A program made the position numbers and the translations under genes. 64,000 nt of DNA from UBA5314 sp039679855 (GTDB lineage Bacteria > Bacillota > Syntrophomonadia > Syntrophomonadales > Syntrophomonadaceae): the NCBI GenBank assembly GCA_039679855.1, contig JBDKUE010000121.1, forward strand, positions 1 through 64,000, read 5' to 3'. Within the stretch, counting starts at the first letter, position 1, and the number at the start of each line of letters is the position of its first letter. Under the pieces are notes generated by a model. The model saw only the letters and a program-made list of their open reading frames with translations. It was not told the DNA's origin and did no database searches. This document shows, one piece after another, positions 33,859 through 42,292 of this stretch.

Positions 33859-34268
33859 CGCACACCCTGCCAGGCCTGATACAGGCCCGGTACCGTATCA
33901 TACTTCGGTATGTCCTCAGGGCCAATCCACCTGTATTCGCTGTGCTCCCAGTCAATATGAAATCCAGCGGGGTCTTTTACCTGAAAGCGAAGTGGATGCA
34001 CCACCCAGGTGCGCTTGAGGGCTGCGTCTGCAACCGGAAGAGGCTCTCCCTCTCTCATGAGGACTACCTGCCCCTCCTGCAAAGCAGTCTCCTCGCCTAT
34101 CTCCAATAAGGCCTGCTCCCCGGGGCTGACCCCTTCCTCTAAATATCCGCTTATGCCGGCCCATTTCTGCTGGTAACTGCCTACCCGGGAACTCCTTTTG
34201 AGCAGGAGTATCTTTCCCTGGTATTCCAGAAAACAAGTCACAACGTGCGTTTCATCACTGCCCGCCAT
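33855..34268 (-). CDS. Nudix hydrolase
   Basis: A 137-residue Nudix protein. The box can be read as GYLEEGVSPGEQALLEIGEETAL. The catalytic acidic core LEIGEE is kept, but the usual first Glu is Val and the usual Arg is Leu, so the motif is degenerate at two places. Substrates of Nudix enzymes are nucleoside diphosphates linked to another moiety; the specific one is not clear. Overlaps the eIF2B-like gene by 4 nt. It is the first gene of the operon that continues into scpAB. Confidence 0.82.
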   Translation of the reverse strand: MAGSDETHVVTCFLEYQGKILLLKRSSRVGSYQQKWAGISGYLEEGVSPGEQALLEIGEETALQEGQVVLMREGEPLPVADAALKRTWVVHPLRFQVKDPAGFHIDWEHSEYRWIGPEDIPKYDTVPGLYQAWQGVR

Positions 34269-34392
34269 ACACCCGCCCTCCTTTTGATTTGCTCTTTCAT
34301 AAATACCTTATAATTACCACCCGGGTTTTGCAAGCTATGAAAGGATTACGTTTTTTAAGCCCCTATTCAGCTCATATAAAGAATTGATATGC

Positions 34393-34555
34393 TAGTACTC
34401 TATTAACTCTAATTCTGTATATAATCGGCGAGGGAAATATTTGTAGGGCAAGGCGAAGGAATGAGTAATACTGGACGTATTACGATTGACGACAACGCAG
34501 TCATGCGAAAATTTACCCGCCGAGTTTATATAGAATTAGAGTTAACAGAGTACTA
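34393..34555. repeat. MITE-like element, copy 3 (no internal unit, flanked by TA)
   Basis: A compact 159-bp element (34395-34553) framed by TA on both sides (34393-34394 and 34554-34555). The terminal repeats agree over about 40 bp: GTACTCTATTAACTCTAATT at the left against GTACTCTGTTAACTCTAATT read from the right. It is inverted relative to copies 1, 2 and 4, carries the core on the opposite strand (around 34460-34500) and has no 52-bp unit. It lies just upstream of dedA. The right junction creates TATAAT (34554-34559), a possible -10 sequence. Confidence 0.88.
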
Positions 34556-34601
34556 TAATGTGTTAAGCATTGGTACTATGTTTAATCTTGTCGGAGGTTC
34601 T

Positions 34602-35204
34602 ATGCTGCAAAATATATTGGCCTACCTTTTGGGCCTGGTTACCGGATTCATCAGCTCGGTAGGATATATCGGTGTGGCTGTTTGTATGGCCATAGAGAGC
34701 TGCAACATCCCATTGCCCAGCGAAATGATCCAGCCTTTTGCCGGCTATCTGATTGCAACCGGGCAATTTGCGTTTATTCCCGCGGTTCTAGCCGGCACTA
34801 TTGGCGGTACCATAGGTTCGATTATATCTTATATAATAGGGTACTATGCCATGGAATCCCGGCTTCTTTTCTGGATTCCGGGCAGGAGAAAAGAACAGCT
34901 TCATGACTGGTTTGCCCGGCACGGAGACAGCACCGCATTTTTTGCACGCCTTTTGCCGGGTATAAGAACCTTTATTTCTCTTCCCGCCGGGGCCGCTAAA
35001 ATGAATCTGGTCAAATTCATAATCTACACCTTTTCCGGCAGCCTTATCTGGTCGGTTTTGCTGACTTATTTAGGCTTCATCATGGGAGAAAACTGGGAAC
35101 AACTGCGAGTCTATTTTGAACGCCTGGACATCCTGGTGCTAATCGAAATCCTGGGCATCGCCACTTATTACTTCCTGCATCGCTGGTATTATTCCAAACC
35201 CTGA
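34602..35204 (+). CDS. DedA-family membrane protein
   Basis: A 200-residue multi-pass protein of the DedA/SNARE-associated family, proposed to take part in flipping or transport of lipid carriers such as undecaprenyl phosphate. EIQPFAGYL-like (PLPSEMIQPFAGYL), GTIGGTIGSIISYIIGYY, RLLPGIRTFISLPAGAAKMN are the family core. I start it at ATG 34602 (MLQNILAYLLG) behind GGAGG. An in-frame extension back to 34461 adds 47 residues encoded by MITE copy 3 and its flank, and is not believable as protein. Confidence 0.9.
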   Translation: MLQNILAYLLGLVTGFISSVGYIGVAVCMAIESCNIPLPSEMIQPFAGYLIATGQFAFIPAVLAGTIGGTIGSIISYIIGYYAMESRLLFWIPGRRKEQLHDWFARHGDSTAFFARLLPGIRTFISLPAGAAKMNLVKFIIYTFSGSLIWSVLLTYLGFIMGENWEQLRVYFERLDILVLIEILGIATYYFLHRWYYSKP

Positions 35205-35233
35205 TCTTAAACCTTCTGCCCAAATCATTATCG

Positions 35234-35255
35234 GCCCCACCGGTCAGGGGCTTTT
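35234..35255 (+). terminator. Weak terminator-like hairpin after dedA
   Basis: GCCCC-ACCGGTCA-GGGGC followed by TTTT lies 30 nt after the dedA stop. The stem is short and the T-tract limited, so termination may be partial. Confidence 0.45.
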
Positions 35256-35372
35256 GGCCCTGTCATCTTCGATCCTTATATGTGAAAACTATATCATGAA
35301 TTTGGAAAAAATTTAGTCCTATTAATACTGTTAATTTATCAGCATGGTGATACAATAATTTAATGATTTATC

Positions 35373-35400
35373 TTTACATATTGCGGGCGGGCATTATAAT
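35373..35400 (+). promoter_or_regulatory. SigA-type promoter for kimA
   Basis: TTTACA (35373-35378), 16 nt, TATAAT (35395-35400). The predicted start is near 35407, which leaves a leader of about 68 nt before the TTG start codon. That leader is too short for a ydaO-class c-di-AMP riboswitch, and no such motif is seen upstream. Confidence 0.6.
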
Positions 35401-35474
35401 TGTTTAAGTGATAAATTAAACGAACGGTCCTAATTATTTTTAACACAAAGTAAAAAGGGAGAAGGTTCAAAAAT

Positions 35475-37361
35475 TTGATATTAAGACAGTTGGGCAGATT
35501 CATTTTTGGCAAGAGTATGTCGAACAGTCAAATGGGAGACGAAAAGTTAAGTGTCTTCTGGGGCATGCCCATACTCTCCAGTGATTCCATTTCGTCAGTT
35601 GCTTATGCGGTTGAGGAAATTCTCTGGGTTCTGGTGCCGACCGTCGGCTTTGCATCGTTCTTATGGATGCCCCGTATATCATTGACTATCATTGCTTTAC
35701 TTCTTATCCTTACATTTTCTTATCGTCATATTGTGGACGCCTATCCCAACGGCGGAGGCGCTTATATTGTCGCCAAAGAAAACCTGGGGCCCCAATTCGG
35801 TCTTATAGCAGGCGCTTCTCTCATGGTTGATTATACCCTGACCGTGGCCGTCAGTATAACCTCCGGCACCGCAGCCGTAACTTCAGCCTTACCTGCCTTG
35901 TATCCCTACCGGGTCGTTATCGCCGTTTTCTTTATCTTCCTGGTAGCCGTAGGCAATATAAGAGGCGTCCGTGAGTCTTCCCGGATGTTCAGCTATCCAA
36001 CCTATGCCTTTATTATCTCTATCATCGCCCTGATCGCGGTTGGCCTGTTTAAAAATGCAACCGGTCAGAATATCACTGTTCCGATAGCCGATAGCCCTGG
36101 AGTCGATATAGGAACCCAGGCCATAACTATATTCATCCTGCTTAAAGCCTTTGCTTCAGGCTGCGCTGCTCTGACTGGAGTAGAGGCAGTGGTAGATGCC
36201 GTACCCCATTTTAAGGAGCCCCGAACTAAAAATGCCAAAATCGTATATCTCATGCTGGCCGGAGCCATCATCGTTTGCTTTGGTGGAATCGCCTACCTGG
36301 CCCATTTGTATCACGCCATGCCCAACCGCCAGGTAACCATTATCGCCCAGTTGTCGCTCGATGTTTTCGGGCGCGGAACCATGTTTTACATTATTTCCGC
36401 CACCACGGCTATCATCCTGGCCATGGCAGCCAATACCGCCTTTGCCGGTTTTCCCACCCTGCTGTCAGTCATCGCCCAGGATGGCTACATGCCCCGACAG
36501 TTATCCATGCGCGGCCACCGTTTAAATTACAATAACGGCATCATCATGCTGACCGTGATGGCCATGATCCTGGTCTTGATCTTTAAGGCGGATACCCACA
36601 AATTGATAGCCCTGTATGCGGTGGGTGTTTTCACCTCTTTTACCCTGTCTCAAAGCGGAATGGTAATACGGTGGTGGAAAACCCGTGACAAGGGTTGGAT
36701 GCTAAAACTTTTAGCCAACGGTCTAGGTGCAATTGCCACCGCTACAACGGTCATTATAGTAGGTGTCAATAAATTTACCGAAGGTGCCTGGGTGGTAGTG
36801 GTGGTTGTTCCAATATTGATCCTCATAATGATGAAAATAAAAAGCCATTATCAATCGGTTGCCAAGCAGCTGGACATACCCAACGACTTCTTACTGGAAC
36901 TGAAATTTACCACCAGTTATTCTCATCACGTAATAGTACCCATTGACAGCTTAAATGCCATGGTTGTAAAAGCTCTACGCTATGCCCGCAGCCTTACCCC
37001 AAACGTGGAAGCTTTCCACGTGGAGATCTATGAGGGGGCAGCCGATAAACTACGTCGAAAGTGGGCGCTTCTGGACACCGACATTCCTCTGATCATCAAA
37101 TCTTCGCCCTACCGGGAAGTCGTCAACCTGCTCACTGACTATATTGACTCCGAAGAGCATGCGTCTCAGCCCGGAGACGTTATAACGGTTCTCTTGCCCC
37201 AGTTCTTCGTATCCCACCGCTGGGAAATGGCCCTGCACAACAACACGAGCCTGTTTATCGCCAATGCCATGCTCAAGAAACGCAATGTAGTAGTTTCCAT
37301 CCTGCCCTTCTATTTGGACGATATCAGGGCCTACCGTTTATCTAAAGGCATCGACAAATAG
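35475..37361 (+). CDS. kimA: KimA-type potassium importer (APC family)
   Basis: A 628-residue membrane protein. Residues 1-460 hold about 12 hydrophobic helices with GDEKLSVFWGMPILSSDSISSVAYA at the start, a loop conserved in KimA/YdaO potassium transporters of the KUP-like APC group, and ILLKAFASGCAALTGVEAV in the middle. The C-terminal cytoplasmic domain (about 480-628) is USP-like. It uses a TTG start behind GGGAGAAGG. In Bacillus, KimA is shut off by c-di-AMP at the RNA and protein levels; the RNA switch is not seen here. Confidence 0.85.
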   Translation: MILRQLGRFIFGKSMSNSQMGDEKLSVFWGMPILSSDSISSVAYAVEEILWVLVPTVGFASFLWMPRISLTIIALLLILTFSYRHIVDAYPNGGGAYIVAKENLGPQFGLIAGASLMVDYTLTVAVSITSGTAAVTSALPALYPYRVVIAVFFIFLVAVGNIRGVRESSRMFSYPTYAFIISIIALIAVGLFKNATGQNITVPIADSPGVDIGTQAITIFILLKAFASGCAALTGVEAVVDAVPHFKEPRTKNAKIVYLMLAGAIIVCFGGIAYLAHLYHAMPNRQVTIIAQLSLDVFGRGTMFYIISATTAIILAMAANTAFAGFPTLLSVIAQDGYMPRQLSMRGHRLNYNNGIIMLTVMAMILVLIFKADTHKLIALYAVGVFTSFTLSQSGMVIRWWKTRDKGWMLKLLANGLGAIATATTVIIVGVNKFTEGAWVVVVVVPILILIMMKIKSHYQSVAKQLDIPNDFLLELKFTTSYSHHVIVPIDSLNAMVVKALRYARSLTPNVEAFHVEIYEGAADKLRRKWALLDTDIPLIIKSSPYREVVNLLTDYIDSEEHASQPGDVITVLLPQFFVSHRWEMALHNNTSLFIANAMLKKRNVVVSILPFYLDDIRAYRLSKGIDK

Positions 37362-37398
37362 TCCGGCCAAGCACACGCGAATATGATTATCAAAAATT

Positions 37399-37455
37399 AA
37401 GCCCGTTCAATCGACGTACGTAAATGTACAAGTCATGAACGGGCTTTACACTTTT
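37399..37455. terminator. Bidirectional terminator between kimA and lysA
   Basis: GCCCGTTCA (37401-37409) pairs with TGAACGGGC (37436-37444), with an inner GTAC-rich stem. The plus strand continues TTTACACTTTT; the minus strand continues TTAATTTTTGA. It can end both convergent transcripts. Confidence 0.8.
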
Positions 37456-37466
37456 CTAGAGCTTCT

Positions 37467-38780
37467 TTATCTTTTAAATTTATCCAACAATATATCGTTT
37501 CTGATCAGATCGGCATAGGTTTCCCGTTTTAGAATAAGGTCGGCCTGGCCGCCTCCGACCAGCACCATGGCCGGTCGGGGAACCCGGTTGTAATTCATAG
37601 ACATGGCATAATTATAAGCTCCGGTGGCAAATACCGCCAGAATGTCTCCCGGTTCAACCCGGGGTAAACTAGCATCCCAAATCAGCATATCCCCTGATTC
37701 GCAGCATTTGCCGGCTATTGAAACCGTCTCCTGGGCTTCTTGATTAGCTTTATTGACCAGCATAGCCAGGTATTTTGAACCGTACAAAGCAGGCCTGGGA
37801 TTGTCGGTCATCCCCCCGTCAACAGCTATGTACTTTCTAATACCCTTGACTTCCTTGTAGGATCCAACTGTATAGAGGGTAATGCCTGCGGGACCGGCTA
37901 GAGAGCGGCCCGGTTCAACGATCACCCGGGGCACCTTCAAGCCGTATTCACGGCACTTTTCGTAAACACTGCTCATAACCGCCCGGGCCCATTCCCGCGG
38001 GTCGCGTGGTTCGTCACCGTAAAAATAATAAATGCCAAAGCCCCCACCCATATCGAGTTCGGAAGCTTCAAACCGGCATTCCTTCTTGAGAGTATTCAGG
38101 AAATCCACCATCAGTTCAGTTGCATGTTTAAATGATTCCATTTCGAATATCTGCGATCCGATGTGGCAGTGCAAACCGATAAGATTCAAATGGGGACAAT
38201 CAAGAGCGGCTCTAACCGCTTCCAGGGCCTGACCATCGGGTAGGGTAAAACCAAATTTGGAATCAATCTGCCCGGTCCGGATAAATTCGTGAGTATGAGC
38301 TTCCACACCCGGGGTAATGCGCAAAAGTATATCCTGTTTCTTGCCCTTCTGGGCACATAAGCGGTTTAAAAGCTGCAATTCATAAAAATTATCTACAACT
38401 ATCCTGCCTATTCCAGATTCAACCGCAAGGGTAAGCTCCATGGGAGTCTTGTTGTTGCCATGCATGTATACCTTGCTCATGGGAAAACCGGCTTGCAAAG
38501 CGCTGTAAAGTTCGCCCCCTGATGCCACGTCCAGCCCCAGGCCTTCCTGGTCGACTATGCTCAATAGGGAAAGATTGCACAGGGTCTTGCTGGCGTAGAT
38601 TGCCAGGGAGTCACCCAATTCGGCAAATGCATCACGAACTGATCGGCAATTCTGCCTGAAGCCTGTTTCATCCATAACCCACAAGGGGGTGCCAAATTCC
38701 TTGACCAGGTCCAGGGCATCAACGCCTCCAACTTCGAGGTGCCCAGCTTCATTTATTTTGATGGTTCCAGTAAAATACAA
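37467..38780 (-). CDS. lysA: Diaminopimelate decarboxylase
   Basis: A 437-residue PLP enzyme that turns meso-diaminopimelate into lysine. The PLP lysine lies in AIYASKTLCN, HCHIGSQIF is a substrate/phosphate motif, and GKCCESGDML and MSMNYNRVPRPAMVLV complete the site. I place the start at TTG 38780 (M-YFTGTIKINEAGHLEVGGVDAL): it matches the Bacillus N-terminus and GGGGGAG lies 9 nt upstream. The frame opens at GTG 38822, but the -10 box of the likely promoter overlaps that region, so it cannot be the start of that transcript. Confidence 0.93.
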   Translation of the reverse strand: MYFTGTIKINEAGHLEVGGVDALDLVKEFGTPLWVMDETGFRQNCRSVRDAFAELGDSLAIYASKTLCNLSLLSIVDQEGLGLDVASGGELYSALQAGFPMSKVYMHGNNKTPMELTLAVESGIGRIVVDNFYELQLLNRLCAQKGKKQDILLRITPGVEAHTHEFIRTGQIDSKFGFTLPDGQALEAVRAALDCPHLNLIGLHCHIGSQIFEMESFKHATELMVDFLNTLKKECRFEASELDMGGGFGIYYFYGDEPRDPREWARAVMSSVYEKCREYGLKVPRVIVEPGRSLAGPAGITLYTVGSYKEVKGIRKYIAVDGGMTDNPRPALYGSKYLAMLVNKANQEAQETVSIAGKCCESGDMLIWDASLPRVEPGDILAVFATGAYNYAMSMNYNRVPRPAMVLVGGGQADLILKRETYADLIRNDILLDKFKR

Positions 38781-38812
38781 ATTCTCAACTCCCCCGAAAG
38801 TATTCGTAAAAA

Positions 38813-38842
38813 ATTTTAACACTCTACCGGTTTTACCGTCAA
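38813..38842 (-). promoter_or_regulatory. SigA-type promoter for lysA
   Basis: On the minus strand TTGACG (38842-38837), an 18-nt spacer and TAAAAT (38818-38813). Transcription would start near 38805, leaving about 25 nt before the TTG start. No lysine riboswitch fits in such a leader. Confidence 0.55.
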
Positions 38843-39007
38843 CGATTACGGGTTAGATATACAAGGATACATTGGTGACTAATGAGCATCCTTACGAACA
38901 TTCTATTCACGGCGGTAAGATAAAGCCATTGTAGTTATAATTTGCCAGGTAAAGCTCGCCACCAAAATCCAGACCGGCTTTAACCGGGCATCCACCCCAT
39001 TATCACA

Positions 39008-39047
39008 TCTATAAAATAAAAGGGACTTCAATATAACTTGAAGTCCC
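39008..39047 (-). terminator. Rho-independent terminator after secF
   Basis: Perfect 10-bp stem: GGGACTTCAA (39022-39031) and its complement (39038-39047) with a six-base loop, followed on the minus strand by TTTTATTTTAT. It is about 105 nt past the secF stop and should end the yajC-secDF transcript. Confidence 0.75.
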
Positions 39048-39068
39048 ACGGTTATCCCGTTGCTCAAA

Positions 39069-39118
39069 GAGCCCGGCATAATTAATATGCCTGACCAATT
39101 TGGGCTTTTAATTTTTTT
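39069..39118 (+). terminator. Plus-strand terminator with nested hairpin, no plus-strand gene in front
   Basis: AGCCC (39070-39074) pairs with GGGCT (39102-39106); inside it GGCAT/ATGCC forms a second stem. The plus strand then reads TTTTAATTTTTTT. The nearest plus-strand gene, kimA, ends 1.7 kb away behind its own terminator, so this hairpin may end an unknown transcript. The 371-bp gap between the lysA start and secF (38781-39151) holds these two hairpins, the lysA promoter and no protein gene. Confidence 0.6.
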
Positions 39119-39151
39119 ATTCTAATATAGAACAGTTAATTGGCATGTTAT

Positions 39152-39991
39152 TTAAAAGCGCTTGTTTAAATCATACCAAATCGGGCTGGCTACAAATATA
39201 GACGAATATGCACCGAATACAAAACCGACGAGCATTGCTAAGACAAAGTACTTGATGGTTACGCCGCCAAACACTATAAGTGCAACCAGGGCAAATACAC
39301 AGGTTAACACCGTGTTTATAGAGCGGTTCAAGGACTGCAGAATACTGCGGTTTACCAGGGGAGCAAAATCCTCTTTCCTTCTTGATTTGAGATTCTCTCT
39401 GATTCTATCGAAAATTACGATAGTGTCATTTATGGAATATCCGACTACGGTAAGAATACCGGCAATAAAGGCGCTGTTTATTTCCCACTGGAATATGGAA
39501 AACAGGCCGAGAACAATGATAACATCATGAAATTCCGCCGCAATAGCCGCTATACCGAATTTCCACTCAAAGCGGAATGATATATAGACCAGCATCGCCA
39601 AACATCCCAGCAACACCGCCCAGATGGCGTTTTTCACCAGTTCTTTGCCGATAACCGCTCCCACCGTGTCAGCCCCCAGGTATTCCGCTCCGGGATACTG
39701 CGCTTTTAAGGCTTCAATAAGAGCACCGTTCTGTTCCTGAGTGAGCTCGGGAGTTCTTATGATGTATTGATCTCCACTCTGTTGAACCTCGGCTTTGTCC
39801 ATGCTAATGCCATTTAATAACTCACGAACACTGGCCGGAGTGGCCGTTGCGCCTAGATTCATCTGCAGCACCGTGCCGCCTTTGAAGTCGATACCCGTAT
39901 TCAAGCCGCGGGTGACGAGGGAAACCAAGCTAACGGCAACCAGAATCAGCGAAATAATATAAAAAATGTTCCTCTTTTCTATCAGTCGCAT
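39152..39991 (-). CDS. secF: Protein translocase subunit SecF
   Basis: A 279-residue membrane protein with a large outer loop between the first two helices. GIDFKGGTVLQMN (about 33-45) is the SecF/SecD signature, and VGYSINDTIVIFDRIREN near residue 185 lies on the proton-relay helix. Works with SecD and SecYEG in protein export. It follows secD by 12 nt. Confidence 0.96.
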   Translation of the reverse strand: MRLIEKRNIFYIISLILVAVSLVSLVTRGLNTGIDFKGGTVLQMNLGATATPASVRELLNGISMDKAEVQQSGDQYIIRTPELTQEQNGALIEALKAQYPGAEYLGADTVGAVIGKELVKNAIWAVLLGCLAMLVYISFRFEWKFGIAAIAAEFHDVIIVLGLFSIFQWEINSAFIAGILTVVGYSINDTIVIFDRIRENLKSRRKEDFAPLVNRSILQSLNRSINTVLTCVFALVALIVFGGVTIKYFVLAMLVGFVFGAYSSIFVASPIWYDLNKRF

Positions 39992-40003
39992 TGCTTTCCC
40001 TCC

Positions 40004-41209
40004 TTATACACCAAATAGTTTCTTGTTGTCGGTAACGTGTGCAAACAGCACCAGCATATATCGGGTAAAGGTCAGGGCTACCAGCATGCTGGCCACCAGA
40101 CCTATGGTAAGGGTAACCGCAAAGCCCTTTACGGCGCCGGTGCCGAAATACATCAGGATCAGGGCCGTAATCAGGGTGGTCAGGTTGGAGTCAAAAATAG
40201 TCCAGAAAGCCCGTTTAAAACCTGCATCGATGCCGGCGTGTATGGTTTTGCCCAGACGCAATTCTTCTTTGATTCGTTCATAAATGATGACGTTGGCATC
40301 CACCGCCATACCGATGGATAGCACAAATCCGGCTATGCCCGGCAGGGTCAGTACCGAACCCAGTATAGCCATGGTCCCCAGGACTAAAACAGAATAGAGC
40401 ACCATAGAAATATCGGCCACCAAACCTGGTAAACGATAATAGCCCAGCATAAAGATCAGAATGGCAATTATACCAATTATACCTGCTTTCATGCTTCTAT
40501 CCAGTGAGTCGGCTCCCAGCTTGGGCCCTACAGTGCGTTTTTCCAAAAGGTTCAAGCTGACCGGCAGGGCGCCGGAACGCAGTTGAACCGCCAGGTTGTT
40601 GGCGGTGGTGGCATCAAAGCTCTCAATATAGCATTTGCCGTCAGTAATAGCGGTATTAACCCGGGGACTGCTTATTACTTCATTATCCAGGACTATAACC
40701 AGCGGTTTGCCTAAATTGGCAGCTGTAGCCTGGCTGAAAGATTCCGCTCCCGTCTTGTCAAACTCAATATTAACCACAAAGCTTCCGTCTCCACTCGGAT
40801 TGGCTCCAGCCTTGGCTTCTACCAGGTGCTCCCCGGTCAATAGGGTTTGGCCGTTCTGATCTTTGAATTCCAACTGAGCGGTTTTGCCCAGGATGTTTAT
40901 AGCCTTTTCCGGATCGGTTTCCCCGGCTATGTCAATAACCACCCGGTCGTTTCCCTGGGTGTATACATCAGTTTCCTTGACACCCAGACTGTCGACGCGG
41001 TCTTTCATAATGGTGACCGCCTTCTGAATGGTGTCGGTAGTAACCGCTTTGCCCTGGGTTTCCTGGGCCTGCATAACCACATGCAATCCACCCCGCAGGT
41101 CCATGCCCAGGTCAATTTTCCCTTTCCCGTAGTGATAAGCAGCATAACCACCAAGTCCTACTATTAAGAACAGGGTGAGCAATAATGCCACACTGGTATT
41201 CTTCTGCAC
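40004..41209 (-). CDS. secD: Protein translocase subunit SecD
   Basis: A 401-residue partner of SecF. LGMDLRGGLHVVM near residue 36, the P1 base/head region (DRVDSLGVKETDVYTQGNDRVVIDIAG) and six membrane helices from about residue 230 with SIGMAVDANVIIYERIKEE. Shorter than E. coli SecD because the outer loop is compact, as usual in Firmicutes. Confidence 0.96.
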   Translation of the reverse strand: MQKNTSVALLLTLFLIVGLGGYAAYHYGKGKIDLGMDLRGGLHVVMQAQETQGKAVTTDTIQKAVTIMKDRVDSLGVKETDVYTQGNDRVVIDIAGETDPEKAINILGKTAQLEFKDQNGQTLLTGEHLVEAKAGANPSGDGSFVVNIEFDKTGAESFSQATAANLGKPLVIVLDNEVISSPRVNTAITDGKCYIESFDATTANNLAVQLRSGALPVSLNLLEKRTVGPKLGADSLDRSMKAGIIGIIAILIFMLGYYRLPGLVADISMVLYSVLVLGTMAILGSVLTLPGIAGFVLSIGMAVDANVIIYERIKEELRLGKTIHAGIDAGFKRAFWTIFDSNLTTLITALILMYFGTGAVKGFAVTLTIGLVASMLVALTFTRYMLVLFAHVTDNKKLFGV

Positions 41210-41239
41210 AATTCATCCTCCCTCCGGAAACTTTACGAT

Positions 41240-41902
41240 TTATAATAGCTTAGCCCCATTTATCACCAGCTCGAATTGACAATCCAGAAAGCTGGCCGCT
41301 CTCCGGCATAAAAGCATCCGGCCTAAGAATATTTCAAAGTACTCCATTACGGGGCAAATATCAGTGTCGATATTGACTTCCATTGTAATTACGCGGTCCT
41401 CTTCATTGATGTCCAGAATCGAGTATTTGGCCGCATAATTGACCCGGTCATGTATATCAAAATTGGCTACATCCCGGTTCCTCACCCGGTTGCGATGAAC
41501 GTGGGACTTGTCCGCCAGAATGAGGGCCGCAGCCACTTCATTCACCGGCTGACCGATGCCCTCGTCATGGTTGCCAATCGCCGCACATATCGCCGATCTC
41601 TCGATCGGGTCCATATTCATACGACGCAAGATTTCCATAGCCATTAGGGCTCCGCCCAGGCTGTGGCTGTTGCGGTTGATAACATTGCCAATATCGTGCA
41701 TATATCCGGAAATACCTGCCAATTCAGCCAATCTTTCTCCGTAGCCGAGTTTTAGCATTATTTCCCTGGCCAAGCGGGAAACCAGGTGGACATGGAGATA
41801 GCCGTGGTCGGTGAATCCCAATTCCCCCAGGTGGTCGTTTCCCTTTTGAATAAACGTATTGACGAGAGGATTCCTATGAACGTCCTCCAGTCTCACCATC
41901 AC
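41240..41902 (-). CDS. HD-domain phosphohydrolase between secD and yajC
   Basis: A 220-residue soluble protein with an HD metal-binding domain: LVSRLAREIMLKLGY, ISGYMHDIGN (the HD pair), HSLGGALMAMEIL, GNHDEGIGQPVNEVAAALILADKSHVHRNRV. The last 75 residues form a small beta-rich domain. Genes like this between secD and yajC recur in clostridia. The substrate is unknown; phosphate ester or nucleotide hydrolysis is expected from the motifs. Confidence 0.85.
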   Translation of the reverse strand: MMVRLEDVHRNPLVNTFIQKGNDHLGELGFTDHGYLHVHLVSRLAREIMLKLGYGERLAELAGISGYMHDIGNVINRNSHSLGGALMAMEILRRMNMDPIERSAICAAIGNHDEGIGQPVNEVAAALILADKSHVHRNRVRNRDVANFDIHDRVNYAAKYSILDINEEDRVITMEVNIDTDICPVMEYFEIFLGRMLLCRRAASFLDCQFELVINGAKLL

Positions 41903-42172
41903 TTAATCCTCTTCTTTATAAGCCAATGCTTTTCTGACAAAAACGATTTCAGTGTTGTCGCTGACTTTGAGGGTCATGGTGTCATCGCCCAGCTTGCTTA
42001 TTTCGCCTTTTATGCCGCCGATGGTAACCACCTTATCCCCTCTTTTCAGCTCATCCAAAACTTTTTTATGTTTCTTTTCCTGCCTCTTGCGCGGCATAAC
42101 CACCAACAGGTAGAAAATCAGAAGAAAGAAGCCGAAATAGAGAGCTACAGTTTGCCACCCTTGTGTGTTCAC
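41903..42172 (-). CDS. yajC: Preprotein translocase accessory subunit YajC
   Basis: An 89-residue protein with one transmembrane helix (VALYFGFFLLIFYLLVVMP) followed by RKRQEKKHKKVLDELKRGDKVVTIGGIKGEI, the YajC signature, and a beta-rich C-terminal domain. It directly adjoins the HD gene. MITE copy 4 lies upstream and separates it from tgt. Confidence 0.95.
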   Translation of the reverse strand: MNTQGWQTVALYFGFFLLIFYLLVVMPRKRQEKKHKKVLDELKRGDKVVTIGGIKGEISKLGDDTMTLKVSDNTEIVFVRKALAYKEED

Positions 42173-42292
42173 GTCCTTATCACCCCTTGCTGTTTTAGAA
42201 TAGTTTCCCCTGGAAGCTGCAAATTAGCTGCCTAATCCGCACAAAACGGGTAAAAATTCTTCCCTGAGGAAGGCTTTTCCGGTCTTAAAAAA

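Noticed and set aside
34461..34601. 47-residue N-terminal extension of DedA
   Set aside because: Encoded by MITE copy 3 and its flank; the ATG at 34602 has a proper ribosome-binding site and family-like start.
38781..38822. GTG start of lysA 14 codons upstream
   Set aside because: Overlaps the likely -10 box and lacks a ribosome-binding site; TTG 38780 agrees with the Bacillus protein.
38781..39021. Lysine riboswitch upstream of lysA
   Set aside because: No L-box consensus seen, and the probable leader is only about 25 nt.
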